Source: Ignavibacteria bacterium (GTDB lineage Bacteria > Bacteroidota > Ignavibacteria > Tepidaquicellales > Tepidaquicellaceae). Taken from it: a DNA stretch of 64,000 nt. Position numbers and translations under genes: made by a program. The stretch lies in assembly GCA_016709315.1 (NCBI GenBank), contig JADJMZ010000001.1:558001-622000 (forward strand). The letters run 5' to 3'. The notes beneath the pieces are model-generated. The model searched no databases and was not told where the DNA came from. It was given only the letters and a program-made list of their open reading frames with translations. Position 1 is the stretch's first letter, and every line of letters starts with the position of its first letter. Shown in pieces: positions 34,503 through 43,421 of this stretch.

Positions 34503-35798
34503 ATGGACACAAAAAATAACACAAAACCTTCAGCCTCGTTTGCAGATTCAAAGAACGTGACTGACTTAAAAACAAAAAAAGTTGCAGAACTTATGCAGCT
34601 TGCTAAAGAACTTGAAGTAGCAGGATACAGCGACCTGAAAAAACAGGAACTGATATTCAAGATCATTGAAGCTCAGGCAAAAAAAGACGGATTTGCTTAT
34701 GCAGTGGGCGTTCTGGAAGTGCTTCCGGACGGATACGGCTTTCTAAGGTCTGTGGATTACAACTATCTCCCTTCGCCGGATGATATTTATGTTTCACCTT
34801 CTCAGATAAAGAAATTCCTGCTGAGAACGGGCGATACTGTTAGCGGACAGGTAAGACCACCAAAAGAAGGCGAAAGATTCTTTGCATTGCTGAAAGTGGA
34901 AGCGGTGAATTTTGAAAATCCCGACACGATCAGAGACAGAATTTTATTTGACAACCTTACGCCGCTTTATCCCCATGAAAAATTCACTCTTGAAACAGCG
35001 CCGGGTGAATACGGAATGAGGATTATGGATATGTTTACTCCCGTGGGCAAAGGACAAAGAGGACTTATAGTATCTCCGCCGAAAAGCGGTAAGACAATAT
35101 TGCTTCAGACAATGGCAAACAGCATAACGAGAAACCATCCTGAAGTTCACCTGATAGTGCTTCTCATTGACGAAAGACCTGAAGAAGTTACAGACATGGA
35201 AAGAAATGTGAATGCAGAAGTTATAAGTTCGACATTCGATGAACCGCCTGAAAGACACGTTCAGGTTTCTGAAATAGTACTTCAAAAAGCCAAACGTCTT
35301 GTCGAAGCAAAAAAAGATGTTGTAATTCTTCTTGACAGTATAACAAGACTTGCCAGAGCTCATAACACTGTCATTCCTCACAGCGGAAAGATTCTTTCCG
35401 GAGGTGTTGACGCAAATGCGCTTCACAAGCCAAAAAGATTTTTCGGAGCGGCAAGAAACATTGATGAAGGCGGAAGTCTTACTATCATTGCTACTGCTCT
35501 TATTGAAACAGGAAGCAGAATGGACGAAGTTATCTTTGAAGAATTCAAAGGTACAGGTAACTCTGAAATTGTGCTTGACAGAAGAATTTCAGACAGAAGA
35601 ATTTTCCCTGCAATTGATCTCAACAGATCAGGTACAAGAAAAGAAGAGCTTTTACTGACAAACGAAATTCTTACAAGAGTCTGGCTTCTCAGAAAGTTAT
35701 TGTCAGATTATAATCCGATCGAAGCGATGGAATTCCTTCTGGACAAAATGAGAGGAACAAAGTCCAACAAAGAGTTTCTCGCATCAATGAATTCATAG
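34503..35798 (+). CDS. rho: Transcription termination factor Rho (431 aa)
   Basis: Hexameric RNA-dependent ATPase that ends transcription. The N-terminal Rho_N helix domain (LMQLAKELEVAGYSDLKKQE) is followed by the cold-shock-like RNA-binding domain (VLEVLPDGYGFLRS; PDDIYVSPSQIKKFLLRTGD). Walker A is SPPKSGKTIL near residue 195, Walker B VVILLDSITRLAR near 275, then the Q- and R-loop region with GGVDANALHKPKRFFGAARN. A good Shine-Dalgarno (GAAAGGA) precedes the ATG. The 254-bp gap upstream is AT-rich; no gene is seen there. RNase G/E follows 27 bp downstream. Confidence 0.97.
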   Translation: MDTKNNTKPSASFADSKNVTDLKTKKVAELMQLAKELEVAGYSDLKKQELIFKIIEAQAKKDGFAYAVGVLEVLPDGYGFLRSVDYNYLPSPDDIYVSPSQIKKFLLRTGDTVSGQVRPPKEGERFFALLKVEAVNFENPDTIRDRILFDNLTPLYPHEKFTLETAPGEYGMRIMDMFTPVGKGQRGLIVSPPKSGKTILLQTMANSITRNHPEVHLIVLLIDERPEEVTDMERNVNAEVISSTFDEPPERHVQVSEIVLQKAKRLVEAKKDVVILLDSITRLARAHNTVIPHSGKILSGGVDANALHKPKRFFGAARNIDEGGSLTIIATALIETGSRMDEVIFEEFKGTGNSEIVLDRRISDRRIFPAIDLNRSGTRKEELLLTNEILTRVWLLRKLLSDYNPIEAMEFLLDKMRGTKSNKEFLASMNS

Positions 35799-35825
35799 TA
35801 TTATTTTGACTTTATATTAAACTAC

Positions 35826-37391
35826 ATGAAGAAAGTAATACTTATTAATTCAATAGCGGAAGATATCAGAATTGCGATTACCGAAGACGGAAAGCTGGCT
35901 GAATTTTTCCTGGATACTCCGGACAAGGAAAGGAATGTCGGCGATATCTATCTCGGAAAAGTAGGAAAGGTAATCCCCGGGATCAGGGCTGCGTTTATTG
36001 ACCTGGGTTTTCAGCAGGATGCTTTTCTGCATTTTTCCGACATCGGAAATACTCTGGATGATTATTCGGCTATTATCGGAGACGACTCGGACATAGAGGA
36101 AGATGAGGAAGAAGAAGATGAACCTCAGACCAATTTCATTTCACAGAAAGATTCGTATCACAAACTTCCCAATCTCGAGAGAGGACAGGACATAGTAGTT
36201 CAGATAACAAAAGAACCTGTCGGTAACAAAGGATTCAGAGTAACTTCAAAAGTTTCCATCCCGGGAAGATATCTTGTACTGATTCCATTCGAAAAAAAAA
36301 TCGGCTTATCTAAGAAGATTTATAATCCAAAGGAAAAAAGACGTCTCAGAAGCATTGTCAAATCAACTTTGCCGAAAGGATTCGGAATTATCATCAGGAC
36401 TGTTGCCGCAGGGCAGGAGGATAATCTTATACTTGATGATCTTAACACACTTATTCAGACATGGAATGATATTCAGTCAAAATTAAAAACAATAAAAGCT
36501 CCTCTTATACTTCATAAAGATGTTTCGACTACTTCATCGGTTATCAGGGATCTTTTCAAAGAAGACATTTCAAAGATAATTGTAGATTCAAAAAAGATAT
36601 TCAAAGACATCAAATTATATGTGGACGAAACCTCTCCCGAATTTTCAAGCAAGCTTGAATTGTATAACGGAGATCAGCCGTTGTTTGATGTTTACAATAT
36701 TGAAAAGCAGATCGAAGAATCTATACAGAGAAAAGTATGGCTGAAAAACGGCGGATATATTATTATTGAGCCGACTGAAGCTATGACTGTAGTGGATGTT
36801 AACAGCGGCAAATACGCAAGGCACAGGGATCAGGAAATAAATTCTCTCAATACAAATCTTGAATCTGCAAAAGAAATCGTAAGACAGATCAGATTAAGAG
36901 ACATTGGAGGCATAATTGTTATAGACTTTATTGATCTTTATGATGAGAAAAACAGACGCCGGCTTTTTGAGGATATAAAAAGAGAATTTAAAAATGACAG
37001 GGCGAAATCAACTATACTTCCGGTAAGCGAATTCGGTCTCGTAGAAATCACAAGACAAAGAATAAGACAGAATATAATTCATACCGTTTCCGATTTTTGT
37101 CCGATGTGCAACGGCTCCGGACACATTCAGTCAAAATCTACATTCCTGAACAGGATCGAAAGATGGATCACAAGATACAAAGGCGGAAATAACGGCATGA
37201 GTCTCACACTTACTGTCAATCCTTATATCAGGCATTATCTCAGCGAGGGATTCATCAGCAAGTTCACACAGCTTCGCTTTAAATATTTTCTTTTTATTAA
37301 ACTTGAGGAAGATGAAAAGCTGTCATTGAATGAATTCAAATTCTATTCAAAGAAACTCGGCAAAGACATAACTGCTGAATTCGACAATTAA
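35826..37391 (+). CDS. rng: Ribonuclease G/E family endoribonuclease (521 aa)
   Basis: Rne/Rng endonuclease for rRNA maturation and mRNA decay. The S1 domain is near the N-terminus (VGDIYLGKVGKVIPGIRAAF-ID) and is interrupted by an acidic insert (DDSDIEEDEEEEDEPQ, about residues 84-101), common in Bacteroidota homologues. Catalytic metal ligands lie in AMTVVDVNSGKYA and IIVIDFIDLYDE, and the Zn-link cysteines in FCPMCNGSGHI. The long C-terminal scaffold of E. coli RNase E is absent, so it is RNase G-like. It is 27 bp downstream of rho. Confidence 0.95.
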   Translation: MKKVILINSIAEDIRIAITEDGKLAEFFLDTPDKERNVGDIYLGKVGKVIPGIRAAFIDLGFQQDAFLHFSDIGNTLDDYSAIIGDDSDIEEDEEEEDEPQTNFISQKDSYHKLPNLERGQDIVVQITKEPVGNKGFRVTSKVSIPGRYLVLIPFEKKIGLSKKIYNPKEKRRLRSIVKSTLPKGFGIIIRTVAAGQEDNLILDDLNTLIQTWNDIQSKLKTIKAPLILHKDVSTTSSVIRDLFKEDISKIIVDSKKIFKDIKLYVDETSPEFSSKLELYNGDQPLFDVYNIEKQIEESIQRKVWLKNGGYIIIEPTEAMTVVDVNSGKYARHRDQEINSLNTNLESAKEIVRQIRLRDIGGIIVIDFIDLYDEKNRRRLFEDIKREFKNDRAKSTILPVSEFGLVEITRQRIRQNIIHTVSDFCPMCNGSGHIQSKSTFLNRIERWITRYKGGNNGMSLTLTVNPYIRHYLSEGFISKFTQLRFKYFLFIKLEEDEKLSLNEFKFYSKKLGKDITAEFDN

Positions 37392-37449
37392 CCTCTGTTC
37401 ATTGATCCGCAATTTTATACCGGATTTCAAACTTACTTTAAAATATTTT

Positions 37450-37540
37450 CCGCAACGAATCACACTAATCATATTAAAAATAAATTTACAAATTCGTGTA
37501 AATTAGTGAAATAGTGGCAATCTCTGTGCCTCTGCGACAC
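37450..37540. repeat. Imperfect inverted-repeat element (TTCGTGTAAATTAGTG family), copy 1
   Basis: The right half AATTCGTGTAAATTAGTGAA then ATAGTGGCAATCTCTGTGCC faces a degenerate left half (CCGCAACGAATCACACTAAT). A better copy is at 59591-59692. It occupies the gap between the convergent rng and DUF971 genes, where no terminator hairpin of the usual kind is seen. Confidence 0.5.
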
Positions 37541-37572
37541 TGTGTTGATAACTTATTCAATTATTACGACAA

Positions 37573-37881
37573 TTAATTTTCTTCATTTATCTTCAGTAAA
37601 TATTCCCACGAATATATTCCCGTATTGTGTTTGTCTTTCCACGTGATCTGTATTGCATAATTCCCCACTTTATCTATTTTTTCAATTTCATAAAATCCTG
37701 CGGGCTTGAAAACATTTTTTATCGGAATGTATGAACTGAACAGCACTGTCTCGCCCTGACAGCTTACGCAGGGACACTTCTCTCTGAGCGTTTCCATTGT
37801 GATTTCGGTTATTGTATCATTATCCCAGGTTATCTGAAGAGAATTGTTGTCAGTTCTTTTGATTTTTTTCGGCTGAACCAT
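37573..37881 (-). CDS. DUF971 protein (102 aa)
   Basis: Stand-alone DUF971 (gamma-butyrobetaine hydroxylase N-terminal-like) protein. It has the pair of cysteines in LREKCPCVSCQGE and the C-terminal ITWKDKHNTGIYSWEYL. Related free-standing proteins are linked to iron-sulfur cluster handling, but this is not shown here. It is transcribed after the MFS gene on the same strand (33-bp gap). Confidence 0.88.
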   Translation of the reverse strand: MVQPKKIKRTDNNSLQITWDNDTITEITMETLREKCPCVSCQGETVLFSSYIPIKNVFKPAGFYEIEKIDKVGNYAIQITWKDKHNTGIYSWEYLLKINEEN

Positions 37882-37914
37882 TTTTTGTTTTTTAAAAGTT
37901 AATAATTATACTCA

Positions 37915-39146
37915 CTAAATAACTTCATTACTCTCAGCAATTATTTCCTCCTGAAACTTCTCCCCGCTTTTTGATTCCTTTACATTGTAAAAAATAAGAA
38001 GAGCATTTCCGAAAAGCAGAAATCCTGCTATTAAAAATATATATTTCATTTCAATCTCATAAAGCAAAAGAGTGCAGAGCAGCGGTCCCAGAAGATTTCC
38101 GAGAAGCGTAAAACTCGATGCAATTCCCATTACTCCGCTTTTCCTGTCGTCTTCTATATTCTTATTAACGTAAGCATACAAAACCGGGATGATCCCTCCT
38201 ATGCACAATCCGAGAAAAGCTCTTACGGGAAAAAGCATATACGGATTTGTAATAAAAGTATGAACCATATAAGCCAGGCCGGCGCCGGAGATAGCTATCA
38301 TTATATTTTTCTTAAAACTTTTCGTATCATTTCTTCTGCCCCACCACGGTGAGGAAATTACGCTGAAGATCCCGAGTGTTCCGAATATAGCTCCTGTCAG
38401 AGTGGAAATATACTGCGTGCCTTTTGTCATTGATTCGACGAACAAAGCAAAAACCGGCTGAGCGACTGTGATGGAGATCTGTATGGCTGTTATCGAAAGC
38501 ATTACCACTAATATATTACTTCTTTTGAAAACATATTCATAATTCTGAAAGACGCTGTATAATTTTTTTGAATCGCCGGATGCCGGCTCTCTGACATTAA
38601 TAATTACAAGTAATCCGCTGAAGAAACATATTGCGGATGTGATAAAAAAAACCGTTCTGTATGAAGTCATATCGGCAATGAATCCTCCTATGAAAGGTCC
38701 GATAACCGTCCCGGATGAAATGGATGTCTGCAGTATACCGATCGAATATCCGGATCTTTCCTTCGGAGTGCTGGCAGATACAAGAGCAAGAGATGAAGCA
38801 ATGAATCCGCTTATCGCGCCCTGCACCATTCTGAATGCAAAAAGCTGCCATACATTTGCAGACAATCCTATCAGGAACTGTGATACGGCAAGCCCGAATA
38901 TCGCTCTCAGCACCATTTTCTTTTACCGAACCTGTCTCCGAGAACTCCCCAAACAGGTGTCAGAAGAAAAGATAAAATAAACGGTCCGCTGAAAACAATC
39001 CCGCTCCAGTGCTCGAGTTCGTCCGGATTTATAACACCGAGCTCTCTGATATAGAAAGGAAGAAATGGAACGACCATGCTCATCCCGACCATAGCGACAA
39101 ACTGCGACACCCAGATGCTGTAAAGATTTTTTTTCCAGACTTCCAA
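37915..39146 (-). pseudogene. MFS transporter (TetA-like) split by a one-base frameshift
   Basis: The N-terminal piece (38907-39146) encodes the first two helices up to GVLGDRFGKRK, the MFS motif A loop, then runs off frame into WC-stop. The remainder (37915-38916) continues with MVLRAIFGLAVSQFLIG and nine or ten more helices. Adding one A to the A4 run at 38916-38919 joins them into a normal drug-efflux-type MFS protein of about 410 aa. As given, it is broken; an assembly error at the short homopolymer is the main alternative. Confidence 0.82.
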
Positions 39147-39228
39147 ATTATACTTTTATAATCTGAAATTACGAATGATATGATTGTTATTAAATGGAAA
39201 AAGGAAAGAGAGTTGGACAGAATAAATA

Positions 39229-39262
39229 ATTCAGGTCAGAGAGGAATGTCTCTGACCTGAAT
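39229..39262 (-). terminator. Terminator after the 953-aa gene
   Basis: A 14-bp stem ATTCAGGTCAGAGA / TCTCTGACCTGAAT with a 6-nt loop; on the minus strand an AT-rich TATTTATT follows. It lies 25 bp past the stop of the 39287 gene. Confidence 0.7.
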
Positions 39263-39286
39263 GAAAAAATGTTTACGGTCTAATCA

Positions 39287-42148
39287 CTAAATTCCGCTAG
39301 ATGAATTGTTGTCAACTATAGAAAGATCATTGGCATCAACAAAATCATCACCATTTACATCTGTATTAACATAACCGATGAATCCAATAATTGCATCATT
39401 TTCTACCTGGCTCAGGTCAGCAGCGTCTATGACCTGATCCTGATTCACATCTCCGCTGAATATAGAATATACTCCTCCTGTTAATATCATATTATTTCCA
39501 TAAGCTTTATTTGCCGAAGTTGTAAAATCATAATTCATTAACGATGAAGTAAAATGTTGCGGAGTACGGCTCCATGTCTCAACTGCATTTCTGTGTTTAA
39601 CATCAATGTAATATCCAACGCCATTTGATGCATTCTTAAAATTGAAAGTTCCGTTACCTGATGCATCCAATAAAGATTTTGCAGAATCAACCACAGCGAA
39701 AGGGGAAGTTGAATTTCTCAGAGTAACACTAACTGTATCAGGTACCATTTTCCCAGAATAATAAAATCCCTCAATAAATAATTTTAGATTTAAAACACAA
39801 TTTGGTTTTAAATTAAATCTATTTCCGCCGTCAATTCTATTCAAACTTACATCATGCTGAATGACATCAATATTATAATCCGGATTAGAAACTGAATCAG
39901 AGTTAAAATTTCGAACAGTTTTAATATTCATTTTGAAAATGGAATTTGCAGGCAGGTTCAGATTGGTTATATATGAACCAATTCCCGTTACTTCTATTGT
40001 AGAGTCGCTTAATTCTGTAATATTAAATCCCTGTTTTCCGCCGGCAACCCATTTTTGATAAAGTGTATTCTCAAGTTTTATACTAACATTCCAGTAATTA
40101 AACAGTGAACCACCTGTAGGATCTGCAAATTCAAATTTCTTTATTGCAGCTGGTCCTGAATTGCCAACATAAAATGCTATGCCGGAATCAGAATACCTAT
40201 CATATACTTCTACATTTTTCCATGCAATTTTTTTATTGTTTTTTACATTTGCGAACAGGTCAGTAGTTTCAGCAGTAGTCATTCCATATGGAGCGATTGC
40301 AGAAGTTTCAATCCTTGCCAGTAAACAGAAATGTCCTTTGTCTCCATTGAAGTTGCTTAAGTAATTGGCAGGATTTGGAGGATCCCAGGTAAAAGTCAAT
40401 ATTGTTGAACCATTGGGAGCTATAGCAGGAATATACTGTGTTCCAATTAATCCACCCATTGGATCAACAGGAGTTGTTACTGATCCATCCCACGGTTTTC
40501 CCCATGATAATGCAGTCGATGCTTTTGACCATTGTAAAGATAAAACTCCTCCTGAAGAAGTTGTAGTAGTACTTTTATTCCTTACGGTAACACGAACATA
40601 ATTGTGAAGACCTGAAGTCGGTGTGTTGTATTCGGGATTTTCCTGAACAGTACACGAACTGTTACTTTTGCAAACCCAGATATCAGGACTTGCCCACATT
40701 ATATTTGAACAATTTACATCAGGTTCAATTCCAACATCTCCGGTACAATCCTTAATATATAAATCTCCTGTGACAGGACTGCTGCACGAATCTCTTCTGT
40801 ATACATCAATATCACCGGGAGAATTTTTATCACCAGTTCCTGCTATTCCGTTCAGATCTATATAATGACTTTTATTTGGACTTCCTGCTGCATTCCTTGC
40901 TGAGAACTGAACTCCATAAATTAATCCGAATAATGGTTTATTGTATAAATAATCTCCTGTCCCTGCAATCATCGAATCGCATTGAGAATATGTATTCAAA
41001 AGAGAATCAGCAATCCCGTAATCATAATCAACACCTCCGGCTGAATTGAATCCATTCCAGGGACTTGCAGAAATACCTACTCTATGAAAATTAAACACAT
41101 TGCTGTTATAAAATCCCAGATTAGTTCTCGGAAATTCTAAAATTCTGGACTGATGAGCCCAATATCCATCAGCTACACAGGGTCCCATGTCTCCAAACAT
41201 TGTTCTCTCTCCAATAAGCATTGTTCCTTTTTGTGAAAATTCTATATCTGATACCGGGTTTGAATATACCTGTGTTGAAAGTACCGGCATTGTAATTTCA
41301 AGTCTTGCCGATCCTGATACATAATCACCTGTATTATCCAAAGCAACTGACCAGATCTCGTTTGGTGAATTAGCAGCAGCAATAAATCTGTCATTTACCC
41401 ATCTGCTATAATAAACTCTAACATCCGTTGAGCTTGTTCCAAATACCCCAATTCCCCATACTCTTTCTCCTCTTGCAACAAAGCCGGAATTTGTTCCTGC
41501 ATCAATTGTGAACGGATCATAAACACTTAAAACATTTCCAACCGCGCCAACAGTTTTAATTCTGTATATTTTTCCGTCTTCATGATTCGTTGTAAAAATC
41601 TGCTGATGCCAGTTATCAAAGCATAAGTTGCCAAGACCCGGTCCGGTATTCGGTATTGAATTTACATTTATAAGTGGAGGTCCTGCAACAGGATTTTTTA
41701 CAATATAATTTGTCACAGACCACGCAAGTCTGTCAATTTTATAAATGAGACCGACTAATGTATCTGGCGTACCACAATATACTGTTGAACGTGAAACATA
41801 AATATTTGGAGGGTTTTGATCATCCAAAGTTATTCCAAATACATTTCCCATTTTAGATTGATTCCAGTCTGCCCCTGCAAAAGTAGCGGGAGCCCAGAAA
41901 TTTCCACCAACTACAAACGGAGGTTTGTTTCTCAGATCCATTACTTTAACTGAATTGTATAGTGGATTAACAGGATCAAAGGAAGTTACTACTGTTTGAC
42001 CAGGTTTAAGCGGTTGTGAAAATGATTTATTACTTGCAAAAAATGTTATTAAAAATATCGCACACAATATATTTAACCGTGCGAATGCAATTTTAGAAAG
42101 TTTAAATATTCTGTTTTGCGCTTTTGTAGGACTAGTACAGTTTTTCAT
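39287..42148 (-). CDS. Large exported protein with C-terminal dockerin module (953 aa)
   Basis: The signal peptide ends near residue 45 (ITFFASNKSFSQ). The N-terminal 450 residues look like a beta-propeller-type sequence (NVFGITLDDQNPPNIYVSRS; LVGLIYKIDRL; QIFTTNHEDGKIYRIKTVG), with no catalytic motif that I recognise. Beta-sandwich segments follow, then from about residue 780 the shared module: LNLKLFIEGFYYSG through KHRNAVETWS and two dockerin loops, GDVNQDQVIDAADLSQVEND and DVNGDDFVDANDLSIVDNN. It has no T9SS-type C-terminus. It closes an operon headed by the 64-aa protein at 42665. Confidence 0.85.
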   Translation of the reverse strand: MKNCTSPTKAQNRIFKLSKIAFARLNILCAIFLITFFASNKSFSQPLKPGQTVVTSFDPVNPLYNSVKVMDLRNKPPFVVGGNFWAPATFAGADWNQSKMGNVFGITLDDQNPPNIYVSRSTVYCGTPDTLVGLIYKIDRLAWSVTNYIVKNPVAGPPLINVNSIPNTGPGLGNLCFDNWHQQIFTTNHEDGKIYRIKTVGAVGNVLSVYDPFTIDAGTNSGFVARGERVWGIGVFGTSSTDVRVYYSRWVNDRFIAAANSPNEIWSVALDNTGDYVSGSARLEITMPVLSTQVYSNPVSDIEFSQKGTMLIGERTMFGDMGPCVADGYWAHQSRILEFPRTNLGFYNSNVFNFHRVGISASPWNGFNSAGGVDYDYGIADSLLNTYSQCDSMIAGTGDYLYNKPLFGLIYGVQFSARNAAGSPNKSHYIDLNGIAGTGDKNSPGDIDVYRRDSCSSPVTGDLYIKDCTGDVGIEPDVNCSNIMWASPDIWVCKSNSSCTVQENPEYNTPTSGLHNYVRVTVRNKSTTTTSSGGVLSLQWSKASTALSWGKPWDGSVTTPVDPMGGLIGTQYIPAIAPNGSTILTFTWDPPNPANYLSNFNGDKGHFCLLARIETSAIAPYGMTTAETTDLFANVKNNKKIAWKNVEVYDRYSDSGIAFYVGNSGPAAIKKFEFADPTGGSLFNYWNVSIKLENTLYQKWVAGGKQGFNITELSDSTIEVTGIGSYITNLNLPANSIFKMNIKTVRNFNSDSVSNPDYNIDVIQHDVSLNRIDGGNRFNLKPNCVLNLKLFIEGFYYSGKMVPDTVSVTLRNSTSPFAVVDSAKSLLDASGNGTFNFKNASNGVGYYIDVKHRNAVETWSRTPQHFTSSLMNYDFTTSANKAYGNNMILTGGVYSIFSGDVNQDQVIDAADLSQVENDAIIGFIGYVNTDVNGDDFVDANDLSIVDNNSSSGI

Positions 42149-42188
42149 TTTATTTTTTTATTTAAAGTTTTTAATTTTTTAAAATTGA

Positions 42189-42632
42189 CTATTGACCATT
42201 CACTACTTCACAGGAAAACGTGAGAACTTTATCCGGATTTTCAATATCATTAGAAAATACATGAACCTGTTTTTCCTGATGACCTTCTCTTCCCTGCGTA
42301 TTGAAAGTAATTTTTATTGTTCCGCTTTCGCCTTCCGAATATTCATTTTCTCCGTCTGTGACAGCACCGGTGCATCCGCAGGACGGCTGAACTTTTTTAA
42401 TGAACAGAGGAACAGCTCCTTCATTTATGAATTTAAAAGAATATTCAAGCTGAATTCCCTGCTCCACTTTTCCGAAATCATGCGATTCATATTCGAACAG
42501 TATTTTTGCTTTGAGTTCAGAAGATGATATTGCATAGTTTGAACTGATAAGGAGCATTACTATAAATGTAATCAGTAAACTCACTCCTAAGTAAATTGCA
42601 AATGTTGATTCTGTGTGATTGATTGCTTTCAA
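42189..42632 (-). CDS. DUF1573 domain protein, membrane-anchored (147 aa)
   Basis: An N-terminal hydrophobic helix (IYLGVSLLITFIVMLLI) anchors or exports the protein. The DUF1573 Ig-like (ASPM-SPD-2-Hydin type) domain follows: HDFGKVEQGIQLEYSFKFIN, the KVQPSCGCTGAV cysteine pair, and GTIKITFNTQGREG. The function of the family is unknown. It lies between the small 64-aa protein gene (32-bp gap) and the 953-aa dockerin protein gene (40-bp gap), so all three are probably one operon. Confidence 0.88.
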   Translation of the reverse strand: MKAINHTESTFAIYLGVSLLITFIVMLLISSNYAISSSELKAKILFEYESHDFGKVEQGIQLEYSFKFINEGAVPLFIKKVQPSCGCTGAVTDGENEYSEGESGTIKITFNTQGREGHQEKQVHVFSNDIENPDKVLTFSCEVVNGQ

Positions 42633-42664
42633 TTTGGTTTTTGTTTAATTGTTCATAATTATTT

Positions 42665-42859
42665 TTAATTTTTAGCTGAACTGAATTTCTTGTAAAGCTT
42701 TTCATTGAAAGCCCTGAATATCTGATTTGAAGGATACAGCCAGACAGGATCAAGCGCGAACGGAATAAAGTCTTCAAAGTTATCTGAAGTTAACTTAGCT
42801 CCTTCATACTGTTCCTGAATTTTTTTCTTTTGCTGTTTTTCTTTTTTGATCTTTTTCAT
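42665..42859 (-). CDS. Small conserved protein of unknown function, paralogue 1 (64 aa)
   Basis: I do not recognise this family. A lysine-rich start (MKKIKKEKQQKKK) is followed by a strongly conserved core FEDFIPFALDPVWLYPSNQI then FRAFNEKLYKK. It is about 65% identical to the protein at 46540-46737, and the promoter region upstream is also duplicated. There is no signal peptide. In both places it is the first gene of an operon ending in a dockerin-type exported protein. A regulatory or assembly role is inference. Confidence 0.75.
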   Translation of the reverse strand: MKKIKKEKQQKKKIQEQYEGAKLTSDNFEDFIPFALDPVWLYPSNQIFRAFNEKLYKKFSSAKN

Positions 42860-42896
42860 TTTTAATTTGATTTAATGTTTTTAAATAATTTCTGTT

Positions 42897-42928
42897 ACAA
42901 CATACTTTCATTTTAAAGCCATTCCAAA
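42897..42928 (-). promoter_or_regulatory. Degenerate promoter of the 64-aa protein operon
   Basis: On the minus strand TTTG (42928-42925), a 20-bp spacer, then TATGTTGT (42904-42897). The spacer (GAATGGCTTTAAAATGAAAG) is almost the same as in the second copy at 46774-46804, whose -7 box matches the consensus exactly. Confidence 0.5.
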
Positions 42929-43421
42929 GAAACTTTTTACAAAAAACTCACAAAAACATATCAGAAACCTGGCGTTAAGTTGAATTATGGCTTGTTTTCA
43001 TCGGATTTAAGGGTTTGGCAAACTCACAAATGAACAACACATTATTATGCAAGTGATTAAAACTAACTGAAATTTTGAAAAATTTTTTTACAAAGCTGAA
43101 CGGAAATCTTTCAATTAACAGCTAAGGATCTTTTTAAAAGATTATAAAAAACAGTATCAGCATATTTAATAAAAAATTTTTACGGGTGACTCTCTAAATC
43201 CGGATCATAAAATAAAAGCCGGAAGAATGATTTCTCCGGCTTTATTTAATGATAAATTTATTCATATCTGATCCTGCCAACTATCTTCTGTTAAAACATA
43301 TATTTTCTGAGTTGTATATTTTTCAAGATATGCTGAAACAAAATCTTTCAATAAATATAAAGAACTTAATTAAAACTGCCATAATGGCTTCTCTTCATTG
43401 GCGAAATATCAATTAATTATT
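42929..43421. other. Intergenic region with duplicated upstream DNA and possible gene relic
   Basis: The first 100 bp (42929-43030) match the DNA upstream of the second module: AAGAAACTTTTTACAAAAAA, AACTCACAAA and CTTGTTTTCATCGGATTTAA followed by GGGTTTG. In the second copy this region leads into the 488-aa gene at 46926. Here only GTGATTAAAACTAACTGAAA then TTTTGAAAA resembles that gene's first codons, followed by unrelated AT-rich DNA, so a lost copy is possible. A 9-bp hairpin AAAGCCGGA/TCCGGCTTT at 43215-43243 may be a terminator. Confidence 0.4.

Noticed and set aside
42517..42777. 86-codon frame over the small protein and DUF1573 genes
   Set aside because: Out-of-frame overlap of two supported genes, rich in leader sequence.
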